DNA from: Irineochytrium annulatum
Lineage: Eukaryota; Chytridiomycota; Chytridiomycetes; Chytridiales; Chytridiaceae
Direction: 5' to 3'
Length of the DNA stretch: 23,709 nucleotides
Assembly: GCA_027600665.1 (NCBI GenBank)
Contig: JADGJL010000365.1
Span: 1-23,709, forward strand
The notes under the pieces: model-generated
The model's input: the letters and a program-made list of their open reading frames with translations, nothing else
The model's database searches: none
What the model was told of the DNA's origin: nothing
Position numbers and translations under genes: made by a program
In this document: positions 1-10,534 of the stretch, piece by piece
Numbering within the stretch: the stretch's first letter is position 1
Layout of the letters: each line of letters starts with the position of its first letter

Positions 1-967
1 CCCCGCTACCCCCCCCCCCCCCCGCGGCTCCCGCATCCCCCGGGGGGGCAGGGATTCGCCGGCGATCGGGAGCAGGAAGATGGGTGGGGGTCTTGGCCTG
101 CATGGAGGCAAAGGGAGGAAGAAGAGTTTTTACTCGTCGGCGATGGAGTAAACGGCTTGTTGCTTCAATTAGTCGGCATCCCTATACCTTTGTCGTTAAT
201 GCTTCCTGTGGTTCTTTAACACCTTTTATAACCTAGCTTCATTACTAATTGGCTATTATTGCCTGTTAAGGTATATACGCACTGCACTTAAATTGTAACC
301 AAATCATTGTATCATTGTGTTACATGTATTCCTTAGTTCTCCTTCCTATGTCCTATGGCGAATTGTTCTAGACCTCCATAGAATCTTATTGCGCTTGCTG
401 TATGGTATGGACGGCTTCATTTTAAGAAAGCATCGTAAAAATGCATAGTCGGAGCTGTTAACCACACCGCATGCATGAGTCTACAATACCTGTGCGATCG
501 GGGCCAAAAGCGATGAATAGTTGTTAAAGGAGTTCACCAGTAGAAGCCATGCACCTTCTTGGTTGTGCGAACAATGGGGATGTCGAGACTGCAGATACTG
601 ATTCACGCACGACCATCCCGAGACATACACACTTTGATGACATCCACAGCCGACAATATAGGGAGAGCAGCGTTTAGACTGGCGCATTATTTTGGACCCG
701 TCGTATTTCCGTGTATCTCGGAAGGTCAATTGATGAGAAAGACGCAGGTCCAACTAAAGAATCTCTTCGAAAAGGCTTAAACGCAACGAGTATGAGAGGT
801 ACTGGTAAATCCTAAAAGGGAACGAGAAAGAAAATTCTATACGCGGATCGTCGCTAATCGTGTAAACTGTATGAGAAGGAACGGCTGGCACCTCGTGTCG
901 ATGCCTCCAAAGAAACCAAAATAAGCAAAAGCAAAAAGTCCTTCACTATCAGACCACTAATCTTCCC
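1..967. other. Left contig end, no gene recognised
   Basis: The first bases are C-rich with a C homopolymer at about 10-23. The rest is AT-richer than the coding parts of the window. A frame stays open from about 52 to 235 on the plus strand and could be the tail of an exon, but it shows no family resemblance. Two short overlapping open frames at 481-753 (minus) and 559-780 (plus) look random and lack splice or homology support. No telomeric TTAGGG/CCCTAA array is present. The stretch should hold the 3' flank of the membrane-protein gene that ends at 968. Confidence 0.5.
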
Positions 968-2194
968 TCACACCTCGTCTTTCCCCATCTCAGAGTGCTT
1001 GATCGCCGTGTTGGCCCCCGCGGTGTTGTTGTTCGTCGACATCTTCGAGATGGTGGTCCTCCTCGACATGCTCTGGTCATTGCTCGAGCCCATGCTCGTG
1101 TGCTGGCCCCTGAAGATAAGCTGGTACAGGGGCTTTTGCTCAATCCAGGAGCTCAAGCACCAAGACATAAGCCACCAGTCGCAGAAGGAGAGCTTTGAGC
1201 CCGTGTAGTTAAGCTGCTCCTGGAAGCCGACGAGGATCGCGAGGACCGAGAAGAGGCACTCGACCACGAGGGAGCCGACGATCGTGCGGAAAGCCTCCAT
1301 GCCGCAAGATTCCATGTACTTTGCGCGGGCGGCCTGGAGCTTGTAGATGGAGTAGACGTCCATCCCGAGTCTGAGAAAAAACTTGTTATTTAGTCATTGC
1401 GTCCGCGATAAGCAAGCCTAACAAGTTCTCCACCTAATAAACAGCACGGGCAGGAGCGTCGCGATCTGCAGGTTGGTGGCGTTCTGCGACAGGCCCGCGT
1501 TGGCGACCGCGCCCGTCTGGGACGACACGACGAAGATGAGGACCGTCCGCGCGAACCTGACGGCAAACACGACGGCGCAGAGCGTGTACCCGGTGATCTC
1601 GACCATCCTCTTCGCCGACTTGACGTTGAGGAGCGCGTTAAAGCGGACGAAGGACATGTGCAGAATGCCGCAGAGGACGAAGGAGTAACATAGCGTCGCG
1701 GTGGCGGTGGCCCAATAAAGGTTTGGGACCGTACCCGCTATGGTGCGCGGGGACCAGGTGTTGAGCACGTTGACCGTGATGTAGCAGATCCAGCAGGCAA
1801 CGCATGCGGCCGCGATAATGTCCTGATACGTGCCATTAGTATTGAAATCTCGAAGGTCACGATGGGGACGCTCTTACGGTGCCGGTCAGCTTGCGGGTGC
1901 ACAGGGCAAGGCCATACTAATTTGAAGGGGCATCAGATTAGCATCCCGTAGAGGTTATCAGCACGCAGGCAATCCATTCTCCGGCCCCAAAAAAAGCACC
2001 GTCACCGAACGAACGTCACACGTTCCGCGACGACGACTTTTGGTAGAGGCCGGGGCTCACCTTCAGAATGCTGAAGTAAGAAAAGCCAGCGGCTGCACAA
2101 GAATAGAACGCGTTAGTAACTAAGGAGTGGGTGGCATCGTGCTCTCACCAAGGATGGAGAAGTTGGTTCTGTCGAAGACGGCGATGGCGCTCAT
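968..2194 (-). CDS. Multi-pass (7TM-like) membrane protein, orphan family
   Basis: I read five exons: 2149-2194, 2061-2092, 1878-1916, 1434-1822 and 968-1370. They join in frame to 302 aa. Introns start GTGAG, GTGAG, GTAAG and GTGGAG; intron 3 carries an ACTAAT branch motif just before its TATCAG acceptor. The protein begins MSAIAVFDRTNFSIL. It has about six or seven hydrophobic segments, roughly at residues 12-32, 40-61, 75-96, 115-138, 155-170, 197-216 and 230-248. The cytosolic-looking tail is Ser/Thr/Asn-rich. The layout resembles a 7TM protein, but I see no rhodopsin, cAMP-receptor or pheromone-receptor signature, so the function is unknown. It lies 578 bp downstream of the adenylation-ABC fusion gene on the same strand. 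A decayed copy with the same exon order sits at 10535-10975. Exon 3 is the least certain. Confidence 0.72.
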
Positions 2195-2772
2195 GGTGTC
2201 GGCGGTAGTAGAGATGTGAAGCTAGTAACGGGGGCTAGGAAAATGTTGCTGGAGGTAGCGACCGGCGGGCGAGGGGCAAAGTCGATGCGCGTAAATCCAC
2301 CACAATGGGCTCGCCGCCATTGTTACATTGAAGACATGCCAATTACCCGCCAACCTTTACCGAATTAAGCGATCACACCTACCCAACTTGCAGCCGAATC
2401 CTCGGGACCAGATCGGACGCTCGGTGATCGCGGGTGATCGCGAATGTGCGCGGTTCAAGGCGCGGCTGTCAAATTTCCCTTCGCCAAACCTGATCCTTGC
2501 TATGTCCAACAACGCCTGAAGGAGATCGAGATAGAGACATTTATTCGTTTATCAGACAGGGCGGAAAGGATCTGTCTGCGAACATAAACCAAAAAAAGAA
2601 AAAGATAGAGAAGAAAAAACATATTTTTAAGGGATGCGACTTCCGGCAGATGAATCAACTGCTTCAGATTAACGGGGAGAAACATGCATATCAACAAAAG
2701 CAAGGTTATTATCATCAAAGTACAACCACGCTATTATGTAAAATGGTGGGAAGTGAAAAAGGAGATAACAAG
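2195..2772. other. Intergenic: 3' flank of the fusion gene and promoter side of the 7TM gene
   Basis: This stretch separates two minus-strand genes. It contains an A-rich tract at about 2580-2635 and no convincing exon. It must hold the 3' untranslated region of the fusion gene and the promoter of the 7TM gene, but I cannot pick out specific elements. The short open frames in it (2328-2519, 2497-2802, 2500-2718) show no family features. Confidence 0.5.
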
Positions 2773-5700
2773 TTAAGCAACGCCTGCGTTCGCCAAGTAT
2801 AGCCTGGAGAACAGCGAGTTCGGGTCCCTGAGCAGCTGGAGCGGCGGGCCCTGCTCAGCGACCACCCCGTTGTTCATGACGACAACGGTGTCGCAGTCCC
2901 GGACGAGGTTGCTTCTGATGCGGTGGACAACGCTGATGAGCGTCGCGTTATGGCAGTGCTCCCGAATGGCCGTCTTCAGCTTGTTGTCTGACTCCTGGTC
3001 GATCGACGATGTAGCCTCGTCCATGAGCAGGATCTTGGGTTTGATTAAGAGCGATCGTGCGAGGCAGAAGAGCTGGCGCTGGCCGACGGAGAGGTTCTGA
3101 CCGCCGTTGTCCATGACAGTCTCGAGCCCGTTGGGCATAGCAGCCACGTACTCATGCATGCCGACGAGCTCAAGCGCGACCCAGATCTCGTCGTCGGTAA
3201 ACTTGCGGAGGAGGTCGAGCGAGTCCCTGATCGTACCGGAGAACAGGAAGGGATCCTGCGGGATGATCTCGATGCCCTTGCGGACAGTCTCGATGCCCAT
3301 GGCGTTTATGTCCCGATTGTCGATCGCAATGTAGCCCTTGACGTCCACGAGCCTCATCAAGCAGGAGAGCAGCGTTGATTTGCCCGAACCCGTCCTACCA
3401 ACGATGCAAACAGACTCTCCCGGGTGGATCTTGAGGCTTACGCCACGGAGAACGGCCTTGTCGGGCTTCGCATGGTAGTATGCCGTCACGTTTCTGAATT
3501 CGATCATCCCTCTCTTGGGCCAAGTACCCTCCGGCGGGTCCGACTGGAGGACCGGGGGGTCCTCCTCGGGAAGGTCAACGGCGTATTCAACCAGACGCTC
3601 AACAGAGTTCATCTCGGACTCGGCGTTAGCGGCAGATTTAAGGAGCAGGTTCATAATGTAGGACATGGAGGAGGCGTAGATCAGAGCGAGGCCGAGCTGG
3701 GATGGAGAGGGTGCGATGTTCGTGGACGAGATGCACGCGAGCGTGAAGACGACGAAGGCGGACAGAATCTCCATGCGAAGCGTAATCCAGACGTCGGCGT
3801 TAAAGCGAAGGAAGGCGGGCTTGTTCGATTTGTCGAGCAGCCTGTTTGCCTTCTCGATAAACTGACCCTCAACGCCGTAGGCGGTGATAGTGGGAATACC
3901 GTCAAACGTCTCCGAGATGTGGGCGTAAAAGGGCGAACGCTCGGTTGACTCGAGACGCTTGAGCTCGCGGACGGTAGCACGGTAGAAGCGGAGGACGAAC
4001 AGGTACAGAACGAACAGCGGAACCAGAACGGCGATCATGAATGGGGCCGAGTAGATTAGGATGACCAGGATCGAAATCAGAGCGCCGACACCGGAGACGA
4101 ACTGGAAGATCTGGGGCATCATTCTCTGGTCGATCGACTCGACGTCCTTGGTAAACCTGTTCATGATACGGCCGATAGGCTGAGTGTCGAACCACCAAGC
4201 AGGAGCGTTCATAAGACCGGCGAGGGCGGCGTTGTGAAGGGTTCGGGCGTTCCTGATGATGATTCGAAGAATGACGACGTTGAGCAGGCCTGCCAGAGTC
4301 AGAACAGTCAGCGTATGGTCCAATCACACCAAAGGGGGCTCTGTAACTTACAAAGAATGAGCACGGAGGAGTAGGCGATGATATTGTAGTACTGCACGTA
4401 GAACGACGTCGGTTGGTTCTCAAAGTAAACGTCTGTCCACCAGGTGAGCCACTGGTTCATTATGATCGTCGCGCCCTGGTAGACAAGCAGTAACGTCACA
4501 AGCGCTACGACTATCGGCCACCCTCCGGCGCCTAAGATGTAGCTCTTGTAAGTCGACCACTTAACCGATCCAGTCTCCCTGTCCTCCAGCGCGAATGCCG
4601 AGTCCTCCTCCTCCTTCTTTTTCTGCATCTCCCTCGACCTGCCCGGTTGGTTGTTCCTCAGCCTGCGGAGCGTATCGGCCCTCGTCATCTTCTTCTTCTC
4701 GCCGCTCGCGCCCTGCTTGGGACCCTGGGGCACGTCGTCCTCGAGATCGACAGCCGCCATCATATACTCGGCAAACTCATCTGTGGCCATAAGGGCCGGG
4801 AAGGTGCCCTGATGGAGGATACGGCCGTTCTGCATGTAGATGATGTGGTCGCACTCGGCAAGAACGTCACGCTTGTGGGTCGTGATGATACGGGTGCGGT
4901 TGTGAAGCTCGTGCTGAATGCAGTCCTCAAAGACAGCGCGGGACACCGTCTGGTCGAGAGCCGCGAGGGGGTCATCGAGGATGACGATTTCTGTACCAGT
5001 ACTATCAGCAATATTCCCAACACTCCATACATAAAAGCACATAAACTTACCAGCATTGCTGTATGCCGCCCTAGCCACCGCAATCCTCGCCTTCTGTCCA
5101 CCGGAAAGGTTCACGCCCTTCTCACCAATCTCCGTCTGGAAGCCGTGCGAGAACGAGTCGATATCATCCTGCATCTGCGTCCTCATAACCACCTTCCTCA
5201 GCTTCTGCACATCTAGCGGCTGGCCGAACAAGATGTTGTCCTCAACGGTACCCGTTCTGATCCACGGCTGCTGCGTGCAGTAAGCCACGTTGCCCGTTAC
5301 ATGGACCTGGCCCTGAATCTTGTTGACCTCGCCCAAGATGCCCGCCAAAAGCGTCGTCTTGCCGCACCCGACGCTGCCGACGATCGCCGTGAGCGAGCCC
5401 TTCCGGATCGTAATGTTGATGTCGTGCAGCTGGAACTGCGACTCGGCGGACGCCGCACGCCCGCGCGCCGACATTGGCAACGATGCCGACCCTGCAACCT
5501 CTTTACCCTTGCCTTTGTCAGCGCGGGGCATAGACACGCCGTTGATGGTAGACGCCCCGTCCGAGTCGTCGTCGTATTCGTCGATCGTGTTGGCATTGTC
5601 CACAAACCTCACGGTCACGCTCGGGTTGTTCTTAAACGTGTCCTCAGAAGGCGTCGTGAGCATCGACGTGGTCGTGACGGCCGTAGTAGGCGCGTGCGGC

Positions 5701-8700
5701 TCCTTCTCCAGGTCCTCCGACTTAACACCCTTCCTCCCCTTCTTCGGGGAACCCTTCGCGCCTCCGCGTCCACCGCGTCCACCACGACCGCGACCCTTCG
5801 GCTCCTCCTTATGCGGAGGCGGCCAAGCGAATGTGGCGTTGGTGATGACGATAGGGTCGATCATGTTCGTACCGTCCGGTCCATACCCGACAGTCCGGAC
5901 GCGCTCCTTGCTGCAGAGGAATTTCTGGATGCGGCCGCGAGACGTGAGGGACAAGATGTAAGCGCTGAGGACTTGAGGCAGCTGGATCAGCGGGTCGACC
6001 AGCATGGCGAAGAACGAGATGGCCGGGAAGATGATTGAGGCCTTAAGGGTAGCGTTCGTCAGGCCGTACCGCGTGAAGGCGGCGACGGGCATGATGGTGT
6101 TTGAAAGCTGGCCAATGATGACGAAGCAGACGACGCCAGTGTTGAAGGTCGTGAGCCAGCCGACCTGGACGGCGCGGATGCCCTGGACCTTGTCTGCAAA
6201 GAGGGCGGACCACCCGCGCATCTTGACAAGCTTTATACCGTCGAGAAGCTCGCGGATGAACTTAATGCGGACGTCGTTGACGGCCGCGAATCGGGGGGAG
6301 GAGCGACCCATGAAAATCGGAACGATGAGGATGAGGAGAACGAGCGAGGCTGCGAGCGCGCCAACACCGGCCCAGACGGCCGGGCCAAGGAGGCGGGAGA
6401 GCAGAATCATGTTAATCACGATCTGTAGCGGGATCGACCAGATTAGGTGTACGACCTCGAGGGACTTCGAAATCTTTTGGACAAAACCAACAGTTTAGCT
6501 ACATTAAACGCGACAATGAATGTAAACTCCACAAAGCTACTCACCGACTCGCAATCCACGTTTACTAAGTTCAAGACATGTCCCTTCGAGAACTCCCCAT
6601 TCAGGTCCGTCCTCAACGCCTTCCCGTAGATCGCGCCTACTAACACGCTCCGGTACCTGAAACCCTGCCTCCTGACAATCAAATCGCTCGCCCTTCCGGT
6701 CAAGCTCGCCAAGATCCTTGCCGCCAACAGGATGCCCGCGACGGGGTACACCGTCTTGAACAGCAGCGGGAACCCGCCCGTGAAGGTCATGATCTGATCA
6801 TTGTACGCGTCGATGAACGCCTGCGTCGCGTTGTCCGGCAGCGGGGGCGCATTGACGATGACGATAATCTGCTGCAGCAGTAGCGGCACGCAGATTTGGG
6901 CCAGGATCGAGACAAGCCATAAGAAGGCGGAGAAGAACCAGAGAAACCGGGAAGCTTTGTAGACGCCCGTGAGGATGCGAGGGGGGTTGGTGGGCTTGAC
7001 CTTGCCCTCGCCGACGAGTCGCCGCCAGCTGGCAAAGTCGTCAAACCATCGAGACACCCACGACTGTGCGACTTCGGCCTCGTCCGAGGTCGGAAGCCGG
7101 GGCAGGTCGTCGGGTGTGAGGGCGCGCTTGGCGCCGACAGCCATGATAGGGTTCATCCATGAGACGGTCATGAAGTTGAGGGGGTTGAAGCGGATCTGGC
7201 GGGTCGAGGCGGGAGAGGAGACGGATGTGGGGACAGGGACGGCGGGGGTGCCGGCGACGGAGGCGTGTGGAGTACCGGCCTCAAGCTGGCCGGGGCTAAG
7301 AGGGACGACCTCGGCCTTGCCGCCGTCCTTAAGGACGACCTCCGGCATGTGGGGAACAGGCTCAAACTCGTCCGCGCGGAATACTGACTCGTCAGAGTCA
7401 GAGTCGTCATCGCCGCGAATCGTTCCGGCAACGGTTGAGTCACCCCAATGTCCGTTAACTGAATTTACAATTAAGGATTGAAAACCCACAGACAAAGCAA
7501 AGCGTTAAGGTACTCACCATCGACCTCGTTCACCATCATGACCGAAAGTGCCATCGGCGTCACCTCATCATCGAACAGATCCGCCATGGTGCCGACATAC
7601 TTGTGCTTGCTTTGGAGCCAGAAGTAAAGCTGCACCATCGTGATCGAGTTTAGACCAGAAGACCTCAGCGGCGTCGTAACCGGCGGCGGCTTCCCCTTCG
7701 GGAAGGAGATCAGGTCCGCGATCTTGTCTGAGATCTTCAGCGCGGCCTCCATCTCCTCGGCCGAGTACTCGGAGAACAGGTCGCCGCCTGCACCAGGAGC
7801 GTCGGATGCACCGGCCGGCGGTAGCGGGGACGACGCTCCAGTCCTGGGCGGCGCGACGGGCCCTGCCGCAGCGGGCTGATCAGCCGACGAGGTCCGCAGA
7901 GAGAACTGCGGCGCGGTGCCCGAGTCCGCCCACTGCTGCAGCAAATTCATGTCGATCTTAAAACTTGCGTTGTACGGCATGTCGTCCAAAAGGCGAACAA
8001 CGTGCAGCGGCACATCCTCCTTCTCGAGCGCGGCCCTCAGCGCCTCCTTCCCAATCTCCAGCATTTTGACCTCAATGTCTGGTGCCGAGAGACCCTGCAA
8101 CTCGGCCATATTCGGCACGGCGTAGCAGATAACCGTCCTGTTCGACCCCGTGACGACCTTGATGGACTGTGCCATAGGCGGGTTCGTGTTGGCCTTCCCG
8201 GGCAGCAGGCACTTCTTCAACACGCCTTCGACCTGGTCAAGGTCGACAAAGACGCCATTAACCTTAACGGATCGGGACCGACGACCGACGATGGCGATGC
8301 GGCCCGAAGACGTCATGCGGCCGACGTCATCGGTGTACAGGAGGATCTCGTTATCGGCTTTGCGGCCGTAGGGGCGGAACATGTGCGCCGTGGCTGTCGG
8401 GTTGGCAACGTAGGAGGTGGCGGTGTGAGCCGAAACGATGCCGACGATGCCGGTCGTGCCGGCCGGGCAGTCGGAGGGGAGGACCTCGTTGGTGTCAAGG
8501 TCGAGGAGGACGAGGGCCTTGCAGCCCTGGGTCGCGGAGAAGGTGATCTCGGACGGGACGGGGTCGGTGGGCTTGATGAAGTGCTGGCAGACGCCGGCGA
8601 AGCCGACTTCGGAGCACTATCCCAGCACGTAAACAAGCTGAAGGGAGAGAAAGAAGATAATGAGTGACTTACAGCATAGTTAACGGCCACTGTCGCATTC

Positions 8701-10158
8701 GGGAACACCTTCTTTGCCAACGAGATAATTTCCAAATCCACGTTCTCCCCACCAACGACCATCCAGTAAACCGAGGGGAAAACGCCTTTCCCTGCCCCCT
8801 GTGCTGCCGCGAAATCCGTGAACGCCCGGAAGATACTCGGGGTAAAGTGGACCCTCAGCGGCTGCTTCCCATGCACTGGGTGGTTCAAATGGTTGATCAC
8901 ACTCTGGCACTGGTCCACAACGCCCGTGCTCGCGTCGAGGTACAGCGTCGTCTGGTTGAACATGAATCGCCTGATCTCGAAGAGCGGACGCAGGAACGTC
9001 GTCCCGCCCCGCAGCCACTGCCCGTCCTTATTCCGCAACATAGACGACGACTCAATGGCCAGGGGTTCGAGCGATCGAGACGTCGGGTACACGATGCTCT
9101 TGGGGACGCCTGTCGAGCCAGAAGTAGGCGTAACGCACGCGATCTCGGCGGGACGGGTGGTGATCTCGTCGCGCATGATATCGCGGACGTTGACGGGTCC
9201 CGAGGGGTACTCGACGTCCGTGAGGGTGCTGATGAGGCTCACGGCGTCGGTAGGCTCTAAGGAGCCGTTGGAGCGCTGGCGGCGGAGCGTGCGGGTCAAC
9301 GTCGTTGCGTTCGGGGCCCTAGAGATGGTGCCCATGGGTGTGCCGGTCGGCGTTGGGAGGTTCATCGCGCTGGGGCTCGCGGTAAAGTTGCCGCCGACGC
9401 CGCCGACGCCGGCGGCTTGGCTGCGGGAGTTGTTGTTGCGGGCGAGAGTGGCGACGACGACCTCCGGGATGACGGGTTCGAGGGCTGCGGGCGGGGGTAC
9501 GACAGTGCCGTGGAGGATGTGGGTCACGCCGGTGCGGTGAAGGATGGAGTTGATGACGGCGGGTGACCATTTGGTGTTAAGGTAGACACATGTCCGGCCA
9601 GAGAGCCAGACCGCATGTGATGCGCATACATAGTCAATCTCAAGGCTGTTTTTTTTTTAGGGGGGATAAGGAATTAGTTTAAGTGGGAGAAGGAAAGTTG
9701 TAAAAGAAAGCAAAAGGCGGAGGTAAGCAACGCGGAGGCAATTAAGTCTGGTGGTGCCTTTGACATCATGACCTTCGCCTCCATGCCGCCCCGTCTGGTG
9801 CTGTGCAGGGCGACCGAGCTGTCTCTTCTCGCGAGTCCCGTCTCCAAATCCCGCGGAGGCCATCCGCGTCCTCGCCGCCCCCGTCCTCGCCGCCCCCAGG
9901 TCTGATCCAACCCCGCAGTCCCCACGGCCCAATCCCAGTCCAGGAGGTAAAGCAGCGCCAGCAAACGTACTTCATGAAGATGCCGACGTGGGTGGTCCGC
10001 TCGCTCAGGACGGCGTTCAGCTTCTTTTCGATGCATCGCGTCCGCTGCCAGACTTGCGCGTACGTCCACTCCTGGTCGCCCTGCCGGACGGCGACGAGCG
10101 TCGGATACGCCTGCGAAACGCCTAGTAGCGCTTCTGTCGGAGTGAGCTTGTTGTTCAT
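2773..10158 (-). CDS. Adenylation-carrier-ABCC exporter fusion (NRPS-like A-T plus MRP-type transporter)
   Basis: Seven exons (9971-10158, 8673-9645, 7518-8616, 6545-7458, 5051-6473, 4352-4990, 2773-4289) total exactly 2251 codons. A domain (about 1-615): TSGSTGVPKS at 237-246 (A3), ACSEVG at 387-392 (A5), YTDDVGR at 481-487 (A7), GRRSRSVKVNG at 498-508 (A8) and FKID with Lys607 (A10). A low-complexity insert lies at about 130-200. Carrier (about 670-750): SSGLNSI, with Ser711 as the likely phosphopantetheine site. An acidic linker follows. The ABCC part starts near 845 with MNPIMAVGAKRALTPDDLP and has no TMD0, as in Yor1/ABCC4-type proteins. NBD1: Walker A GSVGCGKTT 1424-1432, LSGGQ 1514-1518, ILDD with Asp1539 instead of Glu. 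NBD2: GRTGSGKST 2043-2051, LSVGQ 2145-2149, MDE with Glu2170. No condensation, thioesterase or reductase domain is seen. Inferred role: activate and tether a carboxylic or amino acid and export a product. The substrate is unknown. Confidence 0.9.
5754..5795 (-). repeat. RG/GRG-rich low-complexity insert inside NBD1
   Basis: This DNA encodes GRGRGGRGGRGGAK (fusion residues 1285-1298). It opens an insertion of about 120 residues between the first beta-strand of NBD1 (ending FAWPP) and the strand leading to Walker A (starting FQLHDINITIRKG). The insertion is basic at first, then Thr/Ser-rich and acidic, and looks disordered. ABCC NBD1 domains usually have only a short loop here. No splice signals remove it and the frame is open throughout. 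Confidence 0.7.
9646..9970 (-). other. Long first intron of the fusion gene
   Basis: This 325-nt intron is several times longer than the others in the window. It begins with the good donor GTACGT and ends after an unusual A-run in AAAACAG (plus-strand T-run at 9649-9658). A pyrimidine-rich stretch and an ACTAAT-like motif lie upstream of the acceptor. Using these sites turns the codon into AAC and restores the adenylation frame exactly (VGIFM, then LEIDYVCASHAVW). It contains a tandem GC-rich repeat of a GGGGGCGGCGAGGAC-like unit near 9880-9905. A small extra exon inside it cannot be excluded. Confidence 0.65.
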
Positions 10159-10534
10159 CGTGTCCTCGACTCAGGCGCGATGACGGGGTGCGGGGGGGGA
10201 TGGGGCCGCGCAGCAAACAGAAGTGTGTTCAGGATAGCGCGGGATCAGTCGGGAGAGGGGGTTTGTTCGATCGAAGTCCAGTTGTGGAGACCAACCGGGG
10301 GCGAATTTTCGTGATGAACTCCGTGCCCTTCTGGAAGCCACCTCTCATATGAGGGGGCGATGTCTTCGCCGTGTTTCAGATGAAGGTCAACAACAACAAT
10401 GACAGCGCGCAACATCAGCTCTCAATCTGAAGTACAGCCTCACCAAGGAGTTCACTTCTTCATCACGGCCTCATCCTACTTAGAGGAGGAGAGGCTGATT
10501 TCCCACCCCGGCGAACCCTCGCCGCACATGCTGC
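10159..10534. other. Upstream region of the fusion gene
   Basis: This is the likely promoter side of the fusion gene, whose start codon is at 10158 on the minus strand. I see no coding exon and no clear regulatory motif. Its right part should correspond to the decayed 5' flank of the inverted 7TM copy that begins at 10535. Confidence 0.4.

Noticed and set aside
481..780. Small genes in the left flank
   Set aside because: Two overlapping frames on opposite strands, with no recognisable motif. At least the 90-aa frame (481-753, minus) lacks an ATG start.
4991..5050. Coding insertion between the signature motif and Walker B of NBD1
   Set aside because: The 60-nt stretch is open in frame, but it has a GTAAG donor and a TACAG acceptor. 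Removing it places YSNA directly before EIVILDDP, the normal ABC spacing.
5301..6038. Long antisense frames (245 aa at 5301-6038, 174 aa at 3424-3948, 221 aa at 8002-8667, 180 aa at 22739-23281)
   Set aside because: They are Arg/Pro/Ala-rich shadows opposite GC-rich real exons and show no family features.
7441..7520. Separate genes: an adenylation-carrier gene and an independent ABC transporter with its own start at 7495
   Set aside because: The ATG at 7495 lies inside a clear GTGAGT...TTCAG intron. Splicing joins the frames exactly, and the whole seven-exon model sums to a multiple of three. No stop codon and no room for a terminator or promoter lie between the parts.
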